A stretch of 64,000 nucleotides of DNA from Maridesulfovibrio bastinii DSM 16055 (GCF_000429985.1 NZ_AUCX01000007.1:1-64000), one strand, 5' to 3'. Numbered from the stretch's first letter, positions 33,312-43,023 are shown. Made by a program: numbers and translations. Notes: generated by a model not told the origin, from the sequence alone.

Positions 33312-35174
33312 ATGCCTGAATATGAAAGGATTCAAACGCAGTTAAAGAGCGTTGCGCAAATCGTTTCCTGTGAGCTGGAAAGGGTTGAGGATTATCTTTA
33401 TTTTCTGGAAGCCCTTACGGTCGGCTTGTTTTCTTCGGAGCCTGCGGCCGCTGAGGTTGAGCTCTGGCTTGAGAAGGATGGCTTTGAAGTTAATTCCGAT
33501 GGATTTTATCTGAGTGTTCCCAAGCTTGAGGCTTTTAGAAAGAACCTGCTGAGCGGTAACGAAGTCAGTTATTCATGGTCTCCTGATAAAAAAAATGATT
33601 CTGTTGCTGCTGCCCATCTGTTTGGACTGCGTAATCTGGGTGAAATACTGCAAACCATGCATGAAAGGCTCCCCAGCTCAGTCTGGATGTACTCTCAGGA
33701 TCTTACAAATGTTGCTTTGCAGTTTCCATATATAGATCAGATTACAGCAATTACACCTGATTTTGACTGGTCTTCATACCACACCTATATCTCTGTATGT
33801 CCTGAAAACAACCCTGAAAGAGAAGTGCGCTGGTCCTCCCCGCATATTGATTATGCCGGACAGGGGCTTATCATAGCCGCGTCCATACCATTATATATTG
33901 ATGATGAGTTTAAAGGACTTTGGAGTATCGACCTGCAGGTTGAAAAACTTATCAGGCATGAAGTTCTTGTTGCCGACCGTAAAAGCCAGCTGACTTTTAT
34001 TATAGACCGCCACGGTGCGCTCATAGCCAGCAGCAGTGGATTTTCAATAAAGGAAATGGCCAAAGGGCAGGTTGCTATAGTCGAGCTGCAAGATGTCCAT
34101 GAGTGTTTTGCAGATATTGATCCGAGCCACTTTTTTGAGGATCTTTCCGGTAACGAAAATCTGGCTTCAACGGAAAATTCATTTCAGGTGCAATGGGAAA
34201 GAATTCCTTTTATGGATTGGGTTTGTATTACCGCAATTTCCGTAGAAGAATTGATCTCAACTGCGCGCGGACGTTTTCAAAAAGCTTTTACTCATCTTGG
34301 TAAGGGCGACTCCGGCGCATTATTGAAAGCGGATTCATTTTCCGGGGAAATGCTGGAACTGGCTAAGTCATACAATGAGATGGTTATGAGTCTCGGTATA
34401 GCCCGCAAAAAGTTACTTGCAAATAATCTTGAACTTACAAAGCAGAAGATTCGTGCAGAAATGGCTGACAGAGTGAAATCCGATTTTCTTTCAAATATGA
34501 GCCATGAATTGCGGACACCTCTCAATGGAATAATCGGGATGCACAATCTCCTCTATTCTACCTCTCTTGATGCTGAACAAAAAAATTATGTTGATCTCGC
34601 TGCTGAGTCAGCAAAAAGGCTGACAGTTTTAGTGAGTGATCTTCTTGAAATGGCAAATGTTGAATCCAGTTCTGCAAAGCCTGATGAAAGTGTTTTCAGC
34701 CTGACGGAGGTCTTTGATTCACTGCGTCAGCTTTTCGGACTCCCATGCAGTGATGATGAGCTTGCCTGCCTGATTGAAATGGATAGCGAGGTTCCTGATC
34801 TTATTGTCGGCGACTGCGTAAGATTATCTCAGGTTTTGCATAACCTTTTGAGTAACGCAGTAAAATTTACCAAAAGCGGAGAAGTTGTTTTGAGGGCTGA
34901 CCTTCTGCCACAAACGAACAGTAATTTACATAATATACTTTTCACTGTTTCAGATACCGGCATAGGCATTGATAATGTCCTGCTCGACAGTCTTTTTGAT
35001 ATTTTTACACAGGCGGATGAAGGTTTCGAAAGAGCTTATCAGGGAGCAGGACTAGGTCTTGCCGTGGTCAAGGAGCTTGTCTCAATGATGGGTGGGAATA
35101 TTTCTGTCGACAGTTCACCGGGAGTAGGGTCGTCTTTTTACGTCAGGCTGCCTTTTGGTAAAGCTGAAAATTAA
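33312..35174 (+). CDS. Histidine kinase with a Cache-like sensor and no membrane anchor
   Basis: The 620-residue protein has a Cache-like region at ~80-250 (RWSSPHIDYAGQGLIIAASIPLYIDDEFKGLWSIDLQVEKL), then a coiled linker, HisKA with the phospho-His (VKSDFLSNMSHELRTPLNGIIG), and HATPase_c with N-box LSNAVKF, DTGIGID, and GAGLGLAVVKELV. The gene starts at ATG 33312 with GGGAGGG upstream; from there no signal peptide or transmembrane helix is visible, whereas Cache domains are normally extracytoplasmic. No response regulator gene is adjacent. It is monogenic; the signal is unknown. Confidence 0.85.
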   Translation: MPEYERIQTQLKSVAQIVSCELERVEDYLYFLEALTVGLFSSEPAAAEVELWLEKDGFEVNSDGFYLSVPKLEAFRKNLLSGNEVSYSWSPDKKNDSVAAAHLFGLRNLGEILQTMHERLPSSVWMYSQDLTNVALQFPYIDQITAITPDFDWSSYHTYISVCPENNPEREVRWSSPHIDYAGQGLIIAASIPLYIDDEFKGLWSIDLQVEKLIRHEVLVADRKSQLTFIIDRHGALIASSSGFSIKEMAKGQVAIVELQDVHECFADIDPSHFFEDLSGNENLASTENSFQVQWERIPFMDWVCITAISVEELISTARGRFQKAFTHLGKGDSGALLKADSFSGEMLELAKSYNEMVMSLGIARKKLLANNLELTKQKIRAEMADRVKSDFLSNMSHELRTPLNGIIGMHNLLYSTSLDAEQKNYVDLAAESAKRLTVLVSDLLEMANVESSSAKPDESVFSLTEVFDSLRQLFGLPCSDDELACLIEMDSEVPDLIVGDCVRLSQVLHNLLSNAVKFTKSGEVVLRADLLPQTNSNLHNILFTVSDTGIGIDNVLLDSLFDIFTQADEGFERAYQGAGLGLAVVKELVSMMGGNISVDSSPGVGSSFYVRLPFGKAEN

Positions 35175-35402
35175 TTTCAGTCTTTTTTCAGAAAATATTT
35201 ATTTTAGTAAATTGAGAGTAGAACTATAAATTATTACATATTGATATGTGATAATTTTTTTTATGCATTGTGAAGTCTTATGTCTTATTTATCTGTAATT
35301 AATAACTAATATTTTTATATCTAATCCTCTTTTTTATATTCAAAATCATTATATCTGTGCTATGCCGTTAAAGGGTTAACCTTTAACAGGAGTTGTGGAG
35401 CT

Positions 35403-36347
35403 ATGGATTTAACTGGAATACCTTTTATTACAAATAGGGTTTTGACCGGAACAGGTCGTGCGGAGACATTTGTTGAGACCAACGCTGCCTGCCAGAATTT
35501 GAGCTTTTGTAAAACCGGACCCAATAAAACGGTTGATGTTCTGGGAAGTGAGGAGTTGTTTAAGGCTTTAAGGGATTCTGATCAGAGTAAAGAGTTTTTG
35601 TTGTATCCTCACGGATTTAATAATCAGCCCTGGGACGATATTTTCCCCAATGCGAAAAAGATGCAGGCGCAATTGGAGTCTGCCGGTCTCGGTCATGTTA
35701 CTGTTGTTCCTATCGTCTGGCCGTGTGATAATGATTACGGGATAATAAAAGATTACTGGGATGATCAGGAATCCGCTGAATTCAGTGGCAGATTTTTTGC
35801 CAGAGCCATTGGAAAACTGATGAAGTGGCAGACGGAAAACTATCAGCTGCCGTGCATGAAAAGAATACATATCATGGCCCATTCAATGGGAGGACGGGTG
35901 CTGCTGAAAGCCATGAACCACTTTGCTTCTTTATTCGGCCGGGGCGGTGTTCCGTATCTTTTTAAAAACTGCTTTCTTATGGCGGCTGATATTCCTAATG
36001 AATGCCTCGGCAAGGGGGAAGAAGGAGAATATATATGTCAGGCTTCTCAAAGGGTTATCTGCTATTATGCCAATGATGATATGGCTATGCCAGCCAGCAA
36101 GATATCAAATGTAAAAAATATGGTTTTCAGCCGCAGGATGGGCCATACCGGACCTGAAGACTGGTCAGCACTCCCGGAAAATAAAGTTTTTGCTGTAAAT
36201 TGTGACTCTTTTAACGGTAAGCTTGATTTTAAGGGTCATACTTATTTTATGGATAATGAAGAAATGCGCAGTCCGGCATTTGAGCATATGACGGAAATGA
36301 TCAAAGGAAAAAGGTTTCCACCGGGCCAACGTGAAATAGAGCTTTGA
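35403..36347 (+). CDS. Alpha/beta hydrolase, DUF900-like
   Basis: The 314-residue protein has the alpha/beta-hydrolase elements FLLYPHGFNNQPWDDIF (oxyanion region HGF) and the nucleophile elbow IMAHSMGGRVLLKAM (Ser in HSMGG), with later MAADIPNE and a C-terminal His-containing segment (GHTYFMDNEEM). The layout is that of DUF900 esterase-like proteins. No signal peptide, so cytoplasmic. GGAG precedes the ATG. Substrate unknown. It is followed by a terminator and is monocistronic. Confidence 0.8.
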   Translation: MDLTGIPFITNRVLTGTGRAETFVETNAACQNLSFCKTGPNKTVDVLGSEELFKALRDSDQSKEFLLYPHGFNNQPWDDIFPNAKKMQAQLESAGLGHVTVVPIVWPCDNDYGIIKDYWDDQESAEFSGRFFARAIGKLMKWQTENYQLPCMKRIHIMAHSMGGRVLLKAMNHFASLFGRGGVPYLFKNCFLMAADIPNECLGKGEEGEYICQASQRVICYYANDDMAMPASKISNVKNMVFSRRMGHTGPEDWSALPENKVFAVNCDSFNGKLDFKGHTYFMDNEEMRSPAFEHMTEMIKGKRFPPGQREIEL

Positions 36348-36365
36348 GGGGTCTCTCTGATTGAG

Positions 36366-36411
36366 TAGCGTGGCACGGAGAAGGGCAGTCTTCGTGCCAT
36401 GCTGTTTTTAG
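36366..36411 (+). terminator. Terminator of the hydrolase gene
   Basis: Stem AGC-TGGCACG / CGTGCCA-GCT with a loop of 15 bases and TTTTT. Confidence 0.85.
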
Positions 36412-36601
36412 CGTCGGTCAAAAATGCATATTTAGATTTGATTTCAATATGTTCCATAATGTTCATTCAGATGACTTTATCTTGCTTTAAAAACACGGCA
36501 TAAAAATATAATTTATGCCTGCTTTAAGGCATGCTCAATTCTTTACCTTGCTCAGAATGTTCAGAATTAAGATTTAAAGATTTTGAAATCAGGATACCAT
36601 T

Positions 36602-38608
36602 ATGCAGATTAAAAAGACTATATGCCCTTATGATTGCCCAACTTCCTGCTCACTTCAAGTTACAACCGACGGAACTAAAATTATTAAAGTCAGAGGTGAT
36701 ACTGATGACCCTGTTACCGGCGGTCTTATCTGCCGTAAAATGCAGCATTATGAAAAATCTGTAAATTCCTCTGAACGTATCCTGACACCTTTGAAACGAA
36801 CCGGCGCAAAGGGAAGTGGCGAGTTTAAACCGATATCATGGGCAGAAGCTGTTACTGAAATTACGGAGAACTGGAAAACAGCCATAGCGGATTATGGTCC
36901 GCAAGCAATTCTGCCTGTTTATTATTCGGGAGTAATGGGACTTATCCAGCGTAATTGCGGAGAGGCTCTTTTTAATAGAATGGGAGCCTGTACCCTTGTA
37001 AAAACTCTCTGTAGCTCTGCCAAGGATGCAGGATATAAAGCCGTTGCCGGTAGCACTGGATGTCTTGATCCGCGTGAACTTTCAGGTAGTGATTATTACA
37101 TAATCTGGGGCAGCAATATGAAAGCCACCAGATTGCAGAGTATGCCTCATATTGTAAAGGCCAGAAAAAATGGCAAAAAAATTGTTTTAATCGAGGCTTA
37201 CGCCAATGAAATGGCTTCCTACTGTGATCAGGTTATTCTGATTACTCCCGGAACAGATGGAGCGCTTGCCCTTGCAATGATGCATGTTCTTGAGAAGGAA
37301 GGTCTGGCTGATTCAGAATTTTTAAAGACTCAAGCCGAAGGGTATTCTGAGTTTCGTGAAACTCTTGAGAACTATACCCCGGAGTGGGCAGAAAAAATTA
37401 CCGGTGTTCCAGCTGAAGTAATTGTTAAACTGGCTCGTGAATTCGGTGCTGTCAAAGCTCCGGCCATAATTCTTGGAAGCGGTAACTCCCGTTATGGAAA
37501 CGGTGGTATGACCGTGAGACTGATTACCATACTTTCGGCCTTTACCGGTGCCTGGAATAAAAAAGGCGGCGGTTATTGCGGAAGCAATCCAAACAGCAAG
37601 TCATATGTAGATAAAAATAGAATCACACGCCCTGATCTGCGCAGCAACAGCGCGCGTTTTGTTAATATAAATAAAATTTCCTCAGCTCTTAACGGTGAAG
37701 CTGGCGAAAGTCCCATAAAATGCCTTCATGTTTATGCCTGTAATCCCGTGGCATCGGTTGCGGACCAGCAGGGTATTGTCAAGGGAATGAGCCGGGCGGA
37801 TCTTTTTACCGTGGTGCATGAAAGGTTTATGACCGATACTGCGCGTTACGCAGATATAATTCTTCCCGCAACTTTCTCAGTGGAACAGTCGGACTGCCAT
37901 ACCGCTTACGGCTATTGTTCGTTCGGTGTTTCCAGAAAAGTAGTTCCGGCTCCCGGTGAATGCAAAAGTAACTGGGATATTTTCTGTATGCTGGCAGAAG
38001 GCATGGGATTTGATGACGATCACTTCAAACGCAGTGAAGACGATTTGCTTGATGAGCTGCTGGCAAATCCTATGTCAGGCCTTCAGGAAATCTCTGAATC
38101 CGATAAAAAAGTTTTTGCAGAGGGTGGAACTGTTTCTATTGCTTACTCCGATCATACAGACTGGCAGACTCCGTCAGGAAAGCTTCAGATAATTAATAAC
38201 TCTCTGGAAGATAAACTTCCTGTTTATCGTGAGTGCTATGGTGGTGACTATCCCTTAAAACTAATTTCCGTTCCAAGCTCTGAAACTTTGAATTCAATCT
38301 TTCTTGAACGTGATGAGTTGATGGAGCGCAGAGGTGAAATGACCTTGCAGATGCACCCCGCGGATGCTGAAGCCCGAGGGATTTCAGACGGTGATTCGAT
38401 TGTAGCCTGTAATGAACAGGGAAAGGTTGTTTTTACTGCTGCGCTTACACCTCTTATTGCCAGAGGAGCGGTTGCGGCTGTCGGTGTTTTTAAAACTATG
38501 CAGTCTGCAAACGGAAACCTTGTAAACACACTCCATCATGAACGGCTTTCAGATATCGGAGAAGCAACTACAATGAATGATAATACTGTGGAAATAAGAA
38601 AAGCCTGA
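36602..38608 (+). CDS. Cytoplasmic molybdopterin oxidoreductase (formate dehydrogenase/BisC-like)
   Basis: The 668-residue protein binds one [4Fe-4S] near the N-terminus (C8, C12, C16 in CPYDCPTSC, and C44 in GGLICRK) and has the molybdopterin core: GSGNSRYGNGG, VYACNPVASVADQ, ERFMTDTARYADIILPATFSVEQ and the C-terminal MPT-binding domain (LQMHPADAEARGISDGDSIVACNEQGKV). The region after NRMGACTLVKTLCSSAKDAG carries the possible Mo/W ligand (Cys or Ser). No Tat signal is present, so it is cytoplasmic and likely needs a separate electron partner; none is adjacent. Substrate unclear: thiosulfate/polysulfide, formate and others share this fold. Desulfovibrio often uses W or Mo here. Confidence 0.85.
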   Translation: MQIKKTICPYDCPTSCSLQVTTDGTKIIKVRGDTDDPVTGGLICRKMQHYEKSVNSSERILTPLKRTGAKGSGEFKPISWAEAVTEITENWKTAIADYGPQAILPVYYSGVMGLIQRNCGEALFNRMGACTLVKTLCSSAKDAGYKAVAGSTGCLDPRELSGSDYYIIWGSNMKATRLQSMPHIVKARKNGKKIVLIEAYANEMASYCDQVILITPGTDGALALAMMHVLEKEGLADSEFLKTQAEGYSEFRETLENYTPEWAEKITGVPAEVIVKLAREFGAVKAPAIILGSGNSRYGNGGMTVRLITILSAFTGAWNKKGGGYCGSNPNSKSYVDKNRITRPDLRSNSARFVNINKISSALNGEAGESPIKCLHVYACNPVASVADQQGIVKGMSRADLFTVVHERFMTDTARYADIILPATFSVEQSDCHTAYGYCSFGVSRKVVPAPGECKSNWDIFCMLAEGMGFDDDHFKRSEDDLLDELLANPMSGLQEISESDKKVFAEGGTVSIAYSDHTDWQTPSGKLQIINNSLEDKLPVYRECYGGDYPLKLISVPSSETLNSIFLERDELMERRGEMTLQMHPADAEARGISDGDSIVACNEQGKVVFTAALTPLIARGAVAAVGVFKTMQSANGNLVNTLHHERLSDIGEATTMNDNTVEIRKA

Positions 38609-38619
38609 TAATTTTGACT

Positions 38620-38672
38620 GATTAAATAAAAAAGGTCCGGTTTTGCCCAAGGCGTTCAGCATAGGTGTGGAC
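38620..38672 (+). repeat. Left inverted repeat of a 699-bp cassette
   Basis: Pairs ungapped with the reverse complement of 39266-39318; 44 of 53 positions agree by my count, including ATTAAATAAAAAAGGTCCGG and AGGTGTGGAC. A 9-base internal inverted repeat (GTTCAGCAT / ATGCTGAAC) spans its inner end and the bases following it. Confidence 0.8.
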
Positions 38673-38693
38673 CATGCTGAACTGGAGAACTTA

Positions 38694-38728
38694 AAAAGGA
38701 AACCCCCGAAAGTCGGGGGTTTCCTTTT
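38694..38728 (+). terminator. Very strong terminator hairpin inside the cassette
   Basis: Perfect 16-base stem AAAAGGAAACCCCCGA / TCGGGGGTTTCCTTTT with a 3-base loop. It would stop both the oxidoreductase transcript and, on the other strand, the small cassette gene. Confidence 0.9.
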
Positions 38729-38773
38729 GCGACCTGCCTCGGTGTAAGCCAATAAAGGTAGGTGGGAGTCCTG

Positions 38774-39082
38774 TTATATGCCAGCAAACAATTGCCTTTT
38801 GGCATATTCAGCTACGGCCTTTTCGAGCATTTCCTGCCAATCGTTGAACTGAGTACGTTCTCGAACTAACTCCTGCAACATTTGGTTGTCCTCAAGAGAT
38901 TCTTTTTCTGTATCAATATCAATCGGATCAAACATTTCTTGGACATCAGAAAACGAAGTGTATTGCCTCATGAAATCTTGGGGAAAAAGCTCGGCAAAAT
39001 TAACTTCTTGTGAGCCTTCCATCTGCTTGGCATTGTTTTCCAGCCGTTTGAATTTCTTACTTAACTCGTCAAATCCTTTCAT
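38774..39082 (-). CDS. Cassette-borne small protein (101-102 aa), unknown
   Basis: Starting at ATG 39082 (GGAG 7 bases upstream), the product opens with MKGFDELSKKFKRLENNAKQMEG, a coiled-coil-like helix, and contains NFAELFPQDFMRQYTSFSDVQEMF and FNDWQEMLEKAVAEYAKRQL. This helix, then FxELF...FMxxYTxFxSxxEM, then FxxWxEML pattern is familiar from solitary proteins of mobile elements and phages in many bacteria, as far as I recall; its function is unknown to me. A longer frame begins at 39148 but lacks a ribosome site. It is the only gene between the two inverted repeats. Confidence 0.65.
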   Translation of the reverse strand: MKGFDELSKKFKRLENNAKQMEGSQEVNFAELFPQDFMRQYTSFSDVQEMFDPIDIDTEKESLEDNQMLQELVRERTQFNDWQEMLEKAVAEYAKRQLFAGI

Positions 39083-39213
39083 TGTTCTTCTCCATTTGTA
39101 TTTTGTATCAACGCCCGCATAGTATACTATTTGAAATCCAATATTCAACTCAATTTATTAATCTGATAAAATCAACACTCTAGGGTTGGCAAAATATCTT
39201 GCTGGCAAAAGAG

Positions 39214-39243
39214 TATCCCCCAACCCATACGGGCCGGGGGATA
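39214..39243 (-). terminator. Hairpin near the right inverted repeat
   Basis: TATCCCCC..CCC-ATAC-GGG..GGGGGATA, a long stem with a small internal loop. It parallels the C5/G5 hairpin near the left repeat and lies downstream of hynA-2 on the minus strand, so it probably ends the hydrogenase transcript. Confidence 0.75.
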
Positions 39244-39265
39244 TTTTGTGATTTGCGAACCAAAA

Positions 39266-39318
39266 GTCCACACCTTTACTGAACGGCTCGGGTTTTGCCG
39301 GACCTTTTTTATTTAATC
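39266..39318 (-). repeat. Right inverted repeat of the cassette
   Basis: Reverse-complement partner of 38620-38672. It begins 12 bases beyond the hynA-2 stop codon. Confidence 0.8.
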
Positions 39319-39329
39319 TATTGCTTTGA

Positions 39330-40997
39330 TTACAGGACCTTGAATTTCTTCGGTTCACCGCCTCTGCCGTCAATAAGGTGTACGGCGCAGGCTATACAGG
39401 GATCAAAGGAGTGAATGGTTCTCAGAATTTCAACCGGACGATCAGGATCAGGACACGGACAGCCCATAAGTGACTGTTCGGCAGGACTGAGCTTTCCATT
39501 GGCGCATCTTGGTCCAAGGTTCCATGTTGAAGGCACAACAAGCTGGAAGTTATCAATTTTACCGTCCTTGATTTTTATCCAGTGTGAGAGCGCGCCTCTG
39601 GTTACGCAGCAGGTGCCGACACCTTTTATTTCCCGGTCAGGCATTGTCCATTTCTGGTATATTTTATCATCTCCGGCCTTAATGCGGTCAGCACAGGTAT
39701 TAATCCAGCCCTCCATGCGTCTGGTCAGCATAGTTGTTTCTACCACGCGACAGACTGTCCGGCCCATGGTGGAAAAGAGCTGTTCTGATTTCATTCCTGT
39801 TTTTTTGAAAAAATCATCCAGAAGTTTGGTCGTTTCGCTTTCCTTTTTTGCGTAGGCTATGGCTCTACGGGCCAGAGGGCCTGTTTCCATTGGCTCATCT
39901 TTGTATCTGGGGGCCTTTGCCCACGAATATTTATCCTTATCTTCATAGCTGGTGTATTGCGGGTCGGTTTCGCCTTCATAAGGCTTGCGGGCCTTGTCTC
40001 CCTCATACCAGCTTCTGGCTACATGCTCCGCAATGTTATCAAGGTCCATTTTATCATGTTTATGCAGATTGTTTCCCCAGATTATTCCGGATTTGAAATA
40101 CGGGTCTTTTCCAGTTTCCGGGTCATAGAAATCGGAGAAAGCCATGAAATTGGATGTGCTTCCATATTTCAAAGCCTCAGGATATTTCATGGTGAGCATT
40201 GTTATGTCCGGCATCATGGCGTTTTCAACAAACTCCATTGTAATTTTCCAGATGTGCCGGAAGTGCTCGATTATTTCCGGTCTTAAACTGTCATAGCAGG
40301 TTACCCCGCCCACAACCATGGACTGGGCATGGGGGTTTTTGCCTGCGAAAAGAGCCATGGCTCTGGCAAGCTCAAGTTGAACCCTTAATCCTTCAAAATA
40401 ATGGGCTGAAAGGATCAGGTTTTCTTCCGGGGTCAGGTGATAAGCCGGGTTTCCTCCAAGAAAATATGCATTTTCAAGAAATCCCAACTGTCCTGTCTTA
40501 ACAAAATCTTTCAATCTTTTCTGGATCAGGTAAAGCTCGGATGGATCTTCGGATCTGTTGCTGGTCTGGGCAACCAGTTTTCCAGCCTTTGCAGGGTTTG
40601 CTGATATGGCGGAAGCCATATCTATCCAGTCAAGCCCGTGGAGGTGATAAAAGTGTACCAGATGATCATGAACAACCAGAGCTGAAAGGATAAGGTTCCG
40701 TATTACTTCAGCCATCGGCGGTGCTTTGATATCCAGTGCATCCTCAATTGCTCTTATGGAAGTAAGTGCGTGAGTGTTGGTACAGACTCCGCAGGTTCTT
40801 TGAGTAAAAAGCGGAGCATCTTCAGGCGGCCTTCCCTTAAGTATTTTTTCTATTCCCCTGAAAAGCTGGGCTCCCACCCATGCGTCTTTCACTCGTCCAT
40901 TATCTATTTCAACCTCAATTTTGAGATGTCCTTCTATTCTGGTCACCGGATCAATAATTAGATTCTTACCGGCAACAACTGCTGATTTTTGACTCAT
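39330..40997 (-). CDS. hynA: Periplasmic [NiFe] hydrogenase large subunit, isozyme-2 type
   Basis: The 555-residue protein binds the NiFe centre with N-terminal RTCGVCTNTH (C69, C72) and C-terminal DPCIACAVH (C534, C537). A 15-residue extension after the final His is expected to be removed by the maturation protease. The proximal Ni ligand is Cys, not selenocysteine. Group 1 features include IDPVTRIEGHLKIEVE and QLFRGIEKILKGRPPEDAP. It has no signal peptide and is exported with the small subunit. The order cytochrome, small, large subunit matches the hyn-2 cluster of Desulfovibrio vulgaris. Its maturation protease gene is not in the window. Confidence 0.95.
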   Translation of the reverse strand: MSQKSAVVAGKNLIIDPVTRIEGHLKIEVEIDNGRVKDAWVGAQLFRGIEKILKGRPPEDAPLFTQRTCGVCTNTHALTSIRAIEDALDIKAPPMAEVIRNLILSALVVHDHLVHFYHLHGLDWIDMASAISANPAKAGKLVAQTSNRSEDPSELYLIQKRLKDFVKTGQLGFLENAYFLGGNPAYHLTPEENLILSAHYFEGLRVQLELARAMALFAGKNPHAQSMVVGGVTCYDSLRPEIIEHFRHIWKITMEFVENAMMPDITMLTMKYPEALKYGSTSNFMAFSDFYDPETGKDPYFKSGIIWGNNLHKHDKMDLDNIAEHVARSWYEGDKARKPYEGETDPQYTSYEDKDKYSWAKAPRYKDEPMETGPLARRAIAYAKKESETTKLLDDFFKKTGMKSEQLFSTMGRTVCRVVETTMLTRRMEGWINTCADRIKAGDDKIYQKWTMPDREIKGVGTCCVTRGALSHWIKIKDGKIDNFQLVVPSTWNLGPRCANGKLSPAEQSLMGCPCPDPDRPVEILRTIHSFDPCIACAVHLIDGRGGEPKKFKVL

Positions 40998-41026
40998 AAC
41001 TTTTTTCTCCTTCCTGATCTGGCAGG

Positions 41027-41992
41027 TTAGCTCTTGGGATTGTCTTCAATCGGGTGGAAGAACGGAGAATAGTCATCCCAGAAATTGGGTTCGCTGCATC
41101 CGATACATGGAGCTCCGGCCTTAACGGGCCAGTTAACCTGATTAAACATTTCTGTGGGGCAGTTGTTGTAAGTATATGGTCCCTTGCATCCCAGCTTGTA
41201 GAGGCACCATCCTTTTTTAGCTTCCGGGCTGTCAAAACTGAGTGCGAATTCACCCTTGTTGAAATGCTCCTGCCGCGGGCAGTGAGCGTGAACTGTGTCT
41301 CCAAAAAACATTTTCGGACGGTTCCATGAGTCAAGCTTGGGCATACCTTTTGTAAGAAGGTGGACTACTGTTCCAACAAAATTCATCGGGTTTGGCGGGC
41401 ATCCGGCAATATTTATAGCTTCAACTCCAACTGACTCCAGAGCTGCATTTACTCCTTTTGATCCGGAAGGGTTGGGGCTTGCGGCCTGAACCCCGCCAAA
41501 GCTGGCACAGGAACCCATAGCAATAGTTGCTATGGCCTTTGATGCGACCCGTGCACAGAGCTGGAAAAATGTCTCTCCACCTACTTTGCAGTATTCCCCG
41601 CCATGATATGTTGGAATACCTCCCTCGATAACACAGATATATCCATCCGGATTTCTTAGGGCTTTCTCAAGTGCGGCATGTGAAGCATGTCCTGCTGCCG
41701 CCATTACGGTTTCACAGTAATCAAGCGAAATTGTACTCATTATTATTTCATCAAAATATGGCTCATAGGCTCTAAGCAGAGCTTCCGTACATCCTGTGCA
41801 TTCAGCACCGTGCAGATATACTACAGAAGGTCTTTTTTTATTCAGCAGAGCCTCGGCTACCTGAGGAGCTGCGGCAGGGCCGAGTCCTATAAAAGTGCCC
41901 ATTACTGTGCAGAATTTCATGAAATCACGACGGTCCAGCTTTTTTCTGCCGGCCATCATTTTTAGTGAGTCGAATCTGTTTCCGTTCGGCAT
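41027..41992 (-). CDS. hynB: Periplasmic [NiFe] hydrogenase small subunit with Tat signal
   Basis: The 321-residue protein has a Tat motif ([11 protein letters not shown]) with a hydrophobic stretch, then the proximal-cluster region [41 protein letters not shown], and distal/medial cluster cysteines and His ([44 protein letters not shown]). These bind three Fe-S clusters. AAGGAGG lies 6 bases before the ATG. The subunit passes electrons from the large subunit to the cytochrome encoded just upstream. Its C-terminus is short, as in soluble periplasmic enzymes. Confidence 0.95.
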   Translation of the reverse strand: MPNGNRFDSLKMMAGRKKLDRRDFMKFCTVMGTFIGLGPAAAPQVAEALLNKKRPSVVYLHGAECTGCTEALLRAYEPYFDEIIMSTISLDYCETVMAAAGHASHAALEKALRNPDGYICVIEGGIPTYHGGEYCKVGGETFFQLCARVASKAIATIAMGSCASFGGVQAASPNPSGSKGVNAALESVGVEAINIAGCPPNPMNFVGTVVHLLTKGMPKLDSWNRPKMFFGDTVHAHCPRQEHFNKGEFALSFDSPEAKKGWCLYKLGCKGPYTYNNCPTEMFNQVNWPVKAGAPCIGCSEPNFWDDYSPFFHPIEDNPKS

Positions 41993-42006
41993 AAGATCCT
42001 CCTTGG

Positions 42007-42408
42007 CTAGCCGGGCTTGTGACAGGCTGTGGTACAGCCTACAGGATTTTTACCGCCTTTGGTCCGCATCTGGGTATGGCATCCAAGACAGCTCGGGGGG
42101 CCATCGGAGTGCCAGGCTCTGTAAAAACCGCTTTTGTCATTAGGATCGTCACTCACATGACATTCACGGCAGGGAACGAATTCTCCCAGAGTTTTTCCTG
42201 ATTCCTTGTGATGGCATTTCTTACAGGCAACATTGATTGCATGGAATCCATGAGGAAATTTAACTTCTTTTACCCATGTGTTTAATTTTTTGTTTCCAGC
42301 TGGCCGTACGATAGTGATTTTGTCGGGCACCTCGTATGCCTGAACCGCAGTTATCGCCAGAAAAGCAATAGCTACGGCAGAGATGAAAGGCAGAATCCTT
42401 TTCAGCAT
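42007..42408 (-). CDS. Tetraheme cytochrome c3-like electron acceptor of the hydrogenase
   Basis: The 133-residue protein has a signal peptide (ending ITAVQA) and four heme-attachment motifs: CKKCH, CRECH, CLGCH and CTTACH (the last spaced CxxxCH). Extra histidines (HHK, FHAIN, AWHSD) can supply distal ligands. This is a class III cytochrome c fold. It is first in the operon with hynB and hynA and probably takes electrons from H2 oxidation in the periplasm. The CX3CH site is an unusual heme-binding variant. Confidence 0.9.
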   Translation of the reverse strand: MLKRILPFISAVAIAFLAITAVQAYEVPDKITIVRPAGNKKLNTWVKEVKFPHGFHAINVACKKCHHKESGKTLGEFVPCRECHVSDDPNDKSGFYRAWHSDGPPSCLGCHTQMRTKGGKNPVGCTTACHKPG

Positions 42409-42884
42409 GGCTCCTCCATTTTCTGCATAAATTAGATTGAATCTAATAATACATGAAATAACTTAAAGGTAAATAAGAATAACATGAATTTAATGTAGCG
42501 TTTTCATTATATAGAAGAGAAATTTTAGGCAGTTATTTTTTGTGCAGTCTCTGAGTCCCTAAATAAACGCTTTTAGCTGTGTATGGAATGCTGAAATTTT
42601 CATTTTTACTTGCTGTTAAATTTAAAAATAGTTCATTAGCTCTTATTTCTCTTTTTGTTACATTAGAAAATACTATTAATCTTTAGAGAATACGTTTCTG
42701 TTAAAAGTGTTACGTGAAATTGCGGTTCTCAGGCTCTGTTTTATTGAGATATTCCCATCGCCGTATATTTGAAATCTTAGAATTCAGTGCTGCTCATAGC
42801 TTGAGCTGATAAAATGGAATATGAAATAATCCAACAATTGTAGTGAAATATCCTTAGCTTGAAATTTTGATGTTACAATTTGAT

Positions 42885-42901
42885 GTCTTAAAAAACGGAC
42901 T
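42885..42901 (+). repeat. Repeat GTCTTAAAAAACGGACT, copy 1
   Basis: 17-base motif, followed by TTAGTCTGACTGG. Copy 2 begins exactly 50 bases downstream. Confidence 0.6.
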
Positions 42902-42934
42902 TAGTCTGACTGGATCATATCGCTTTAATATCGA

Positions 42935-42951
42935 GTCTGAAAAAACGGACT
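42935..42951 (+). repeat. Repeat GTCTGAAAAAACGGACT, copy 2
   Basis: Differs from copy 1 at one base. Confidence 0.6.
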
Positions 42952-43023
42952 AAATGGTGATAAACTATATAATTTTTAAGACCATGTATTAAAAGAATAT
43001 TTATTTTATAAAACAAGTGCTCC

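Noticed and set aside
39330-40997. [NiFeSe] hydrogenase
   Set aside because: The C-terminal nickel ligand codons give DPCIACAVH with Cys; no TGA is present there.
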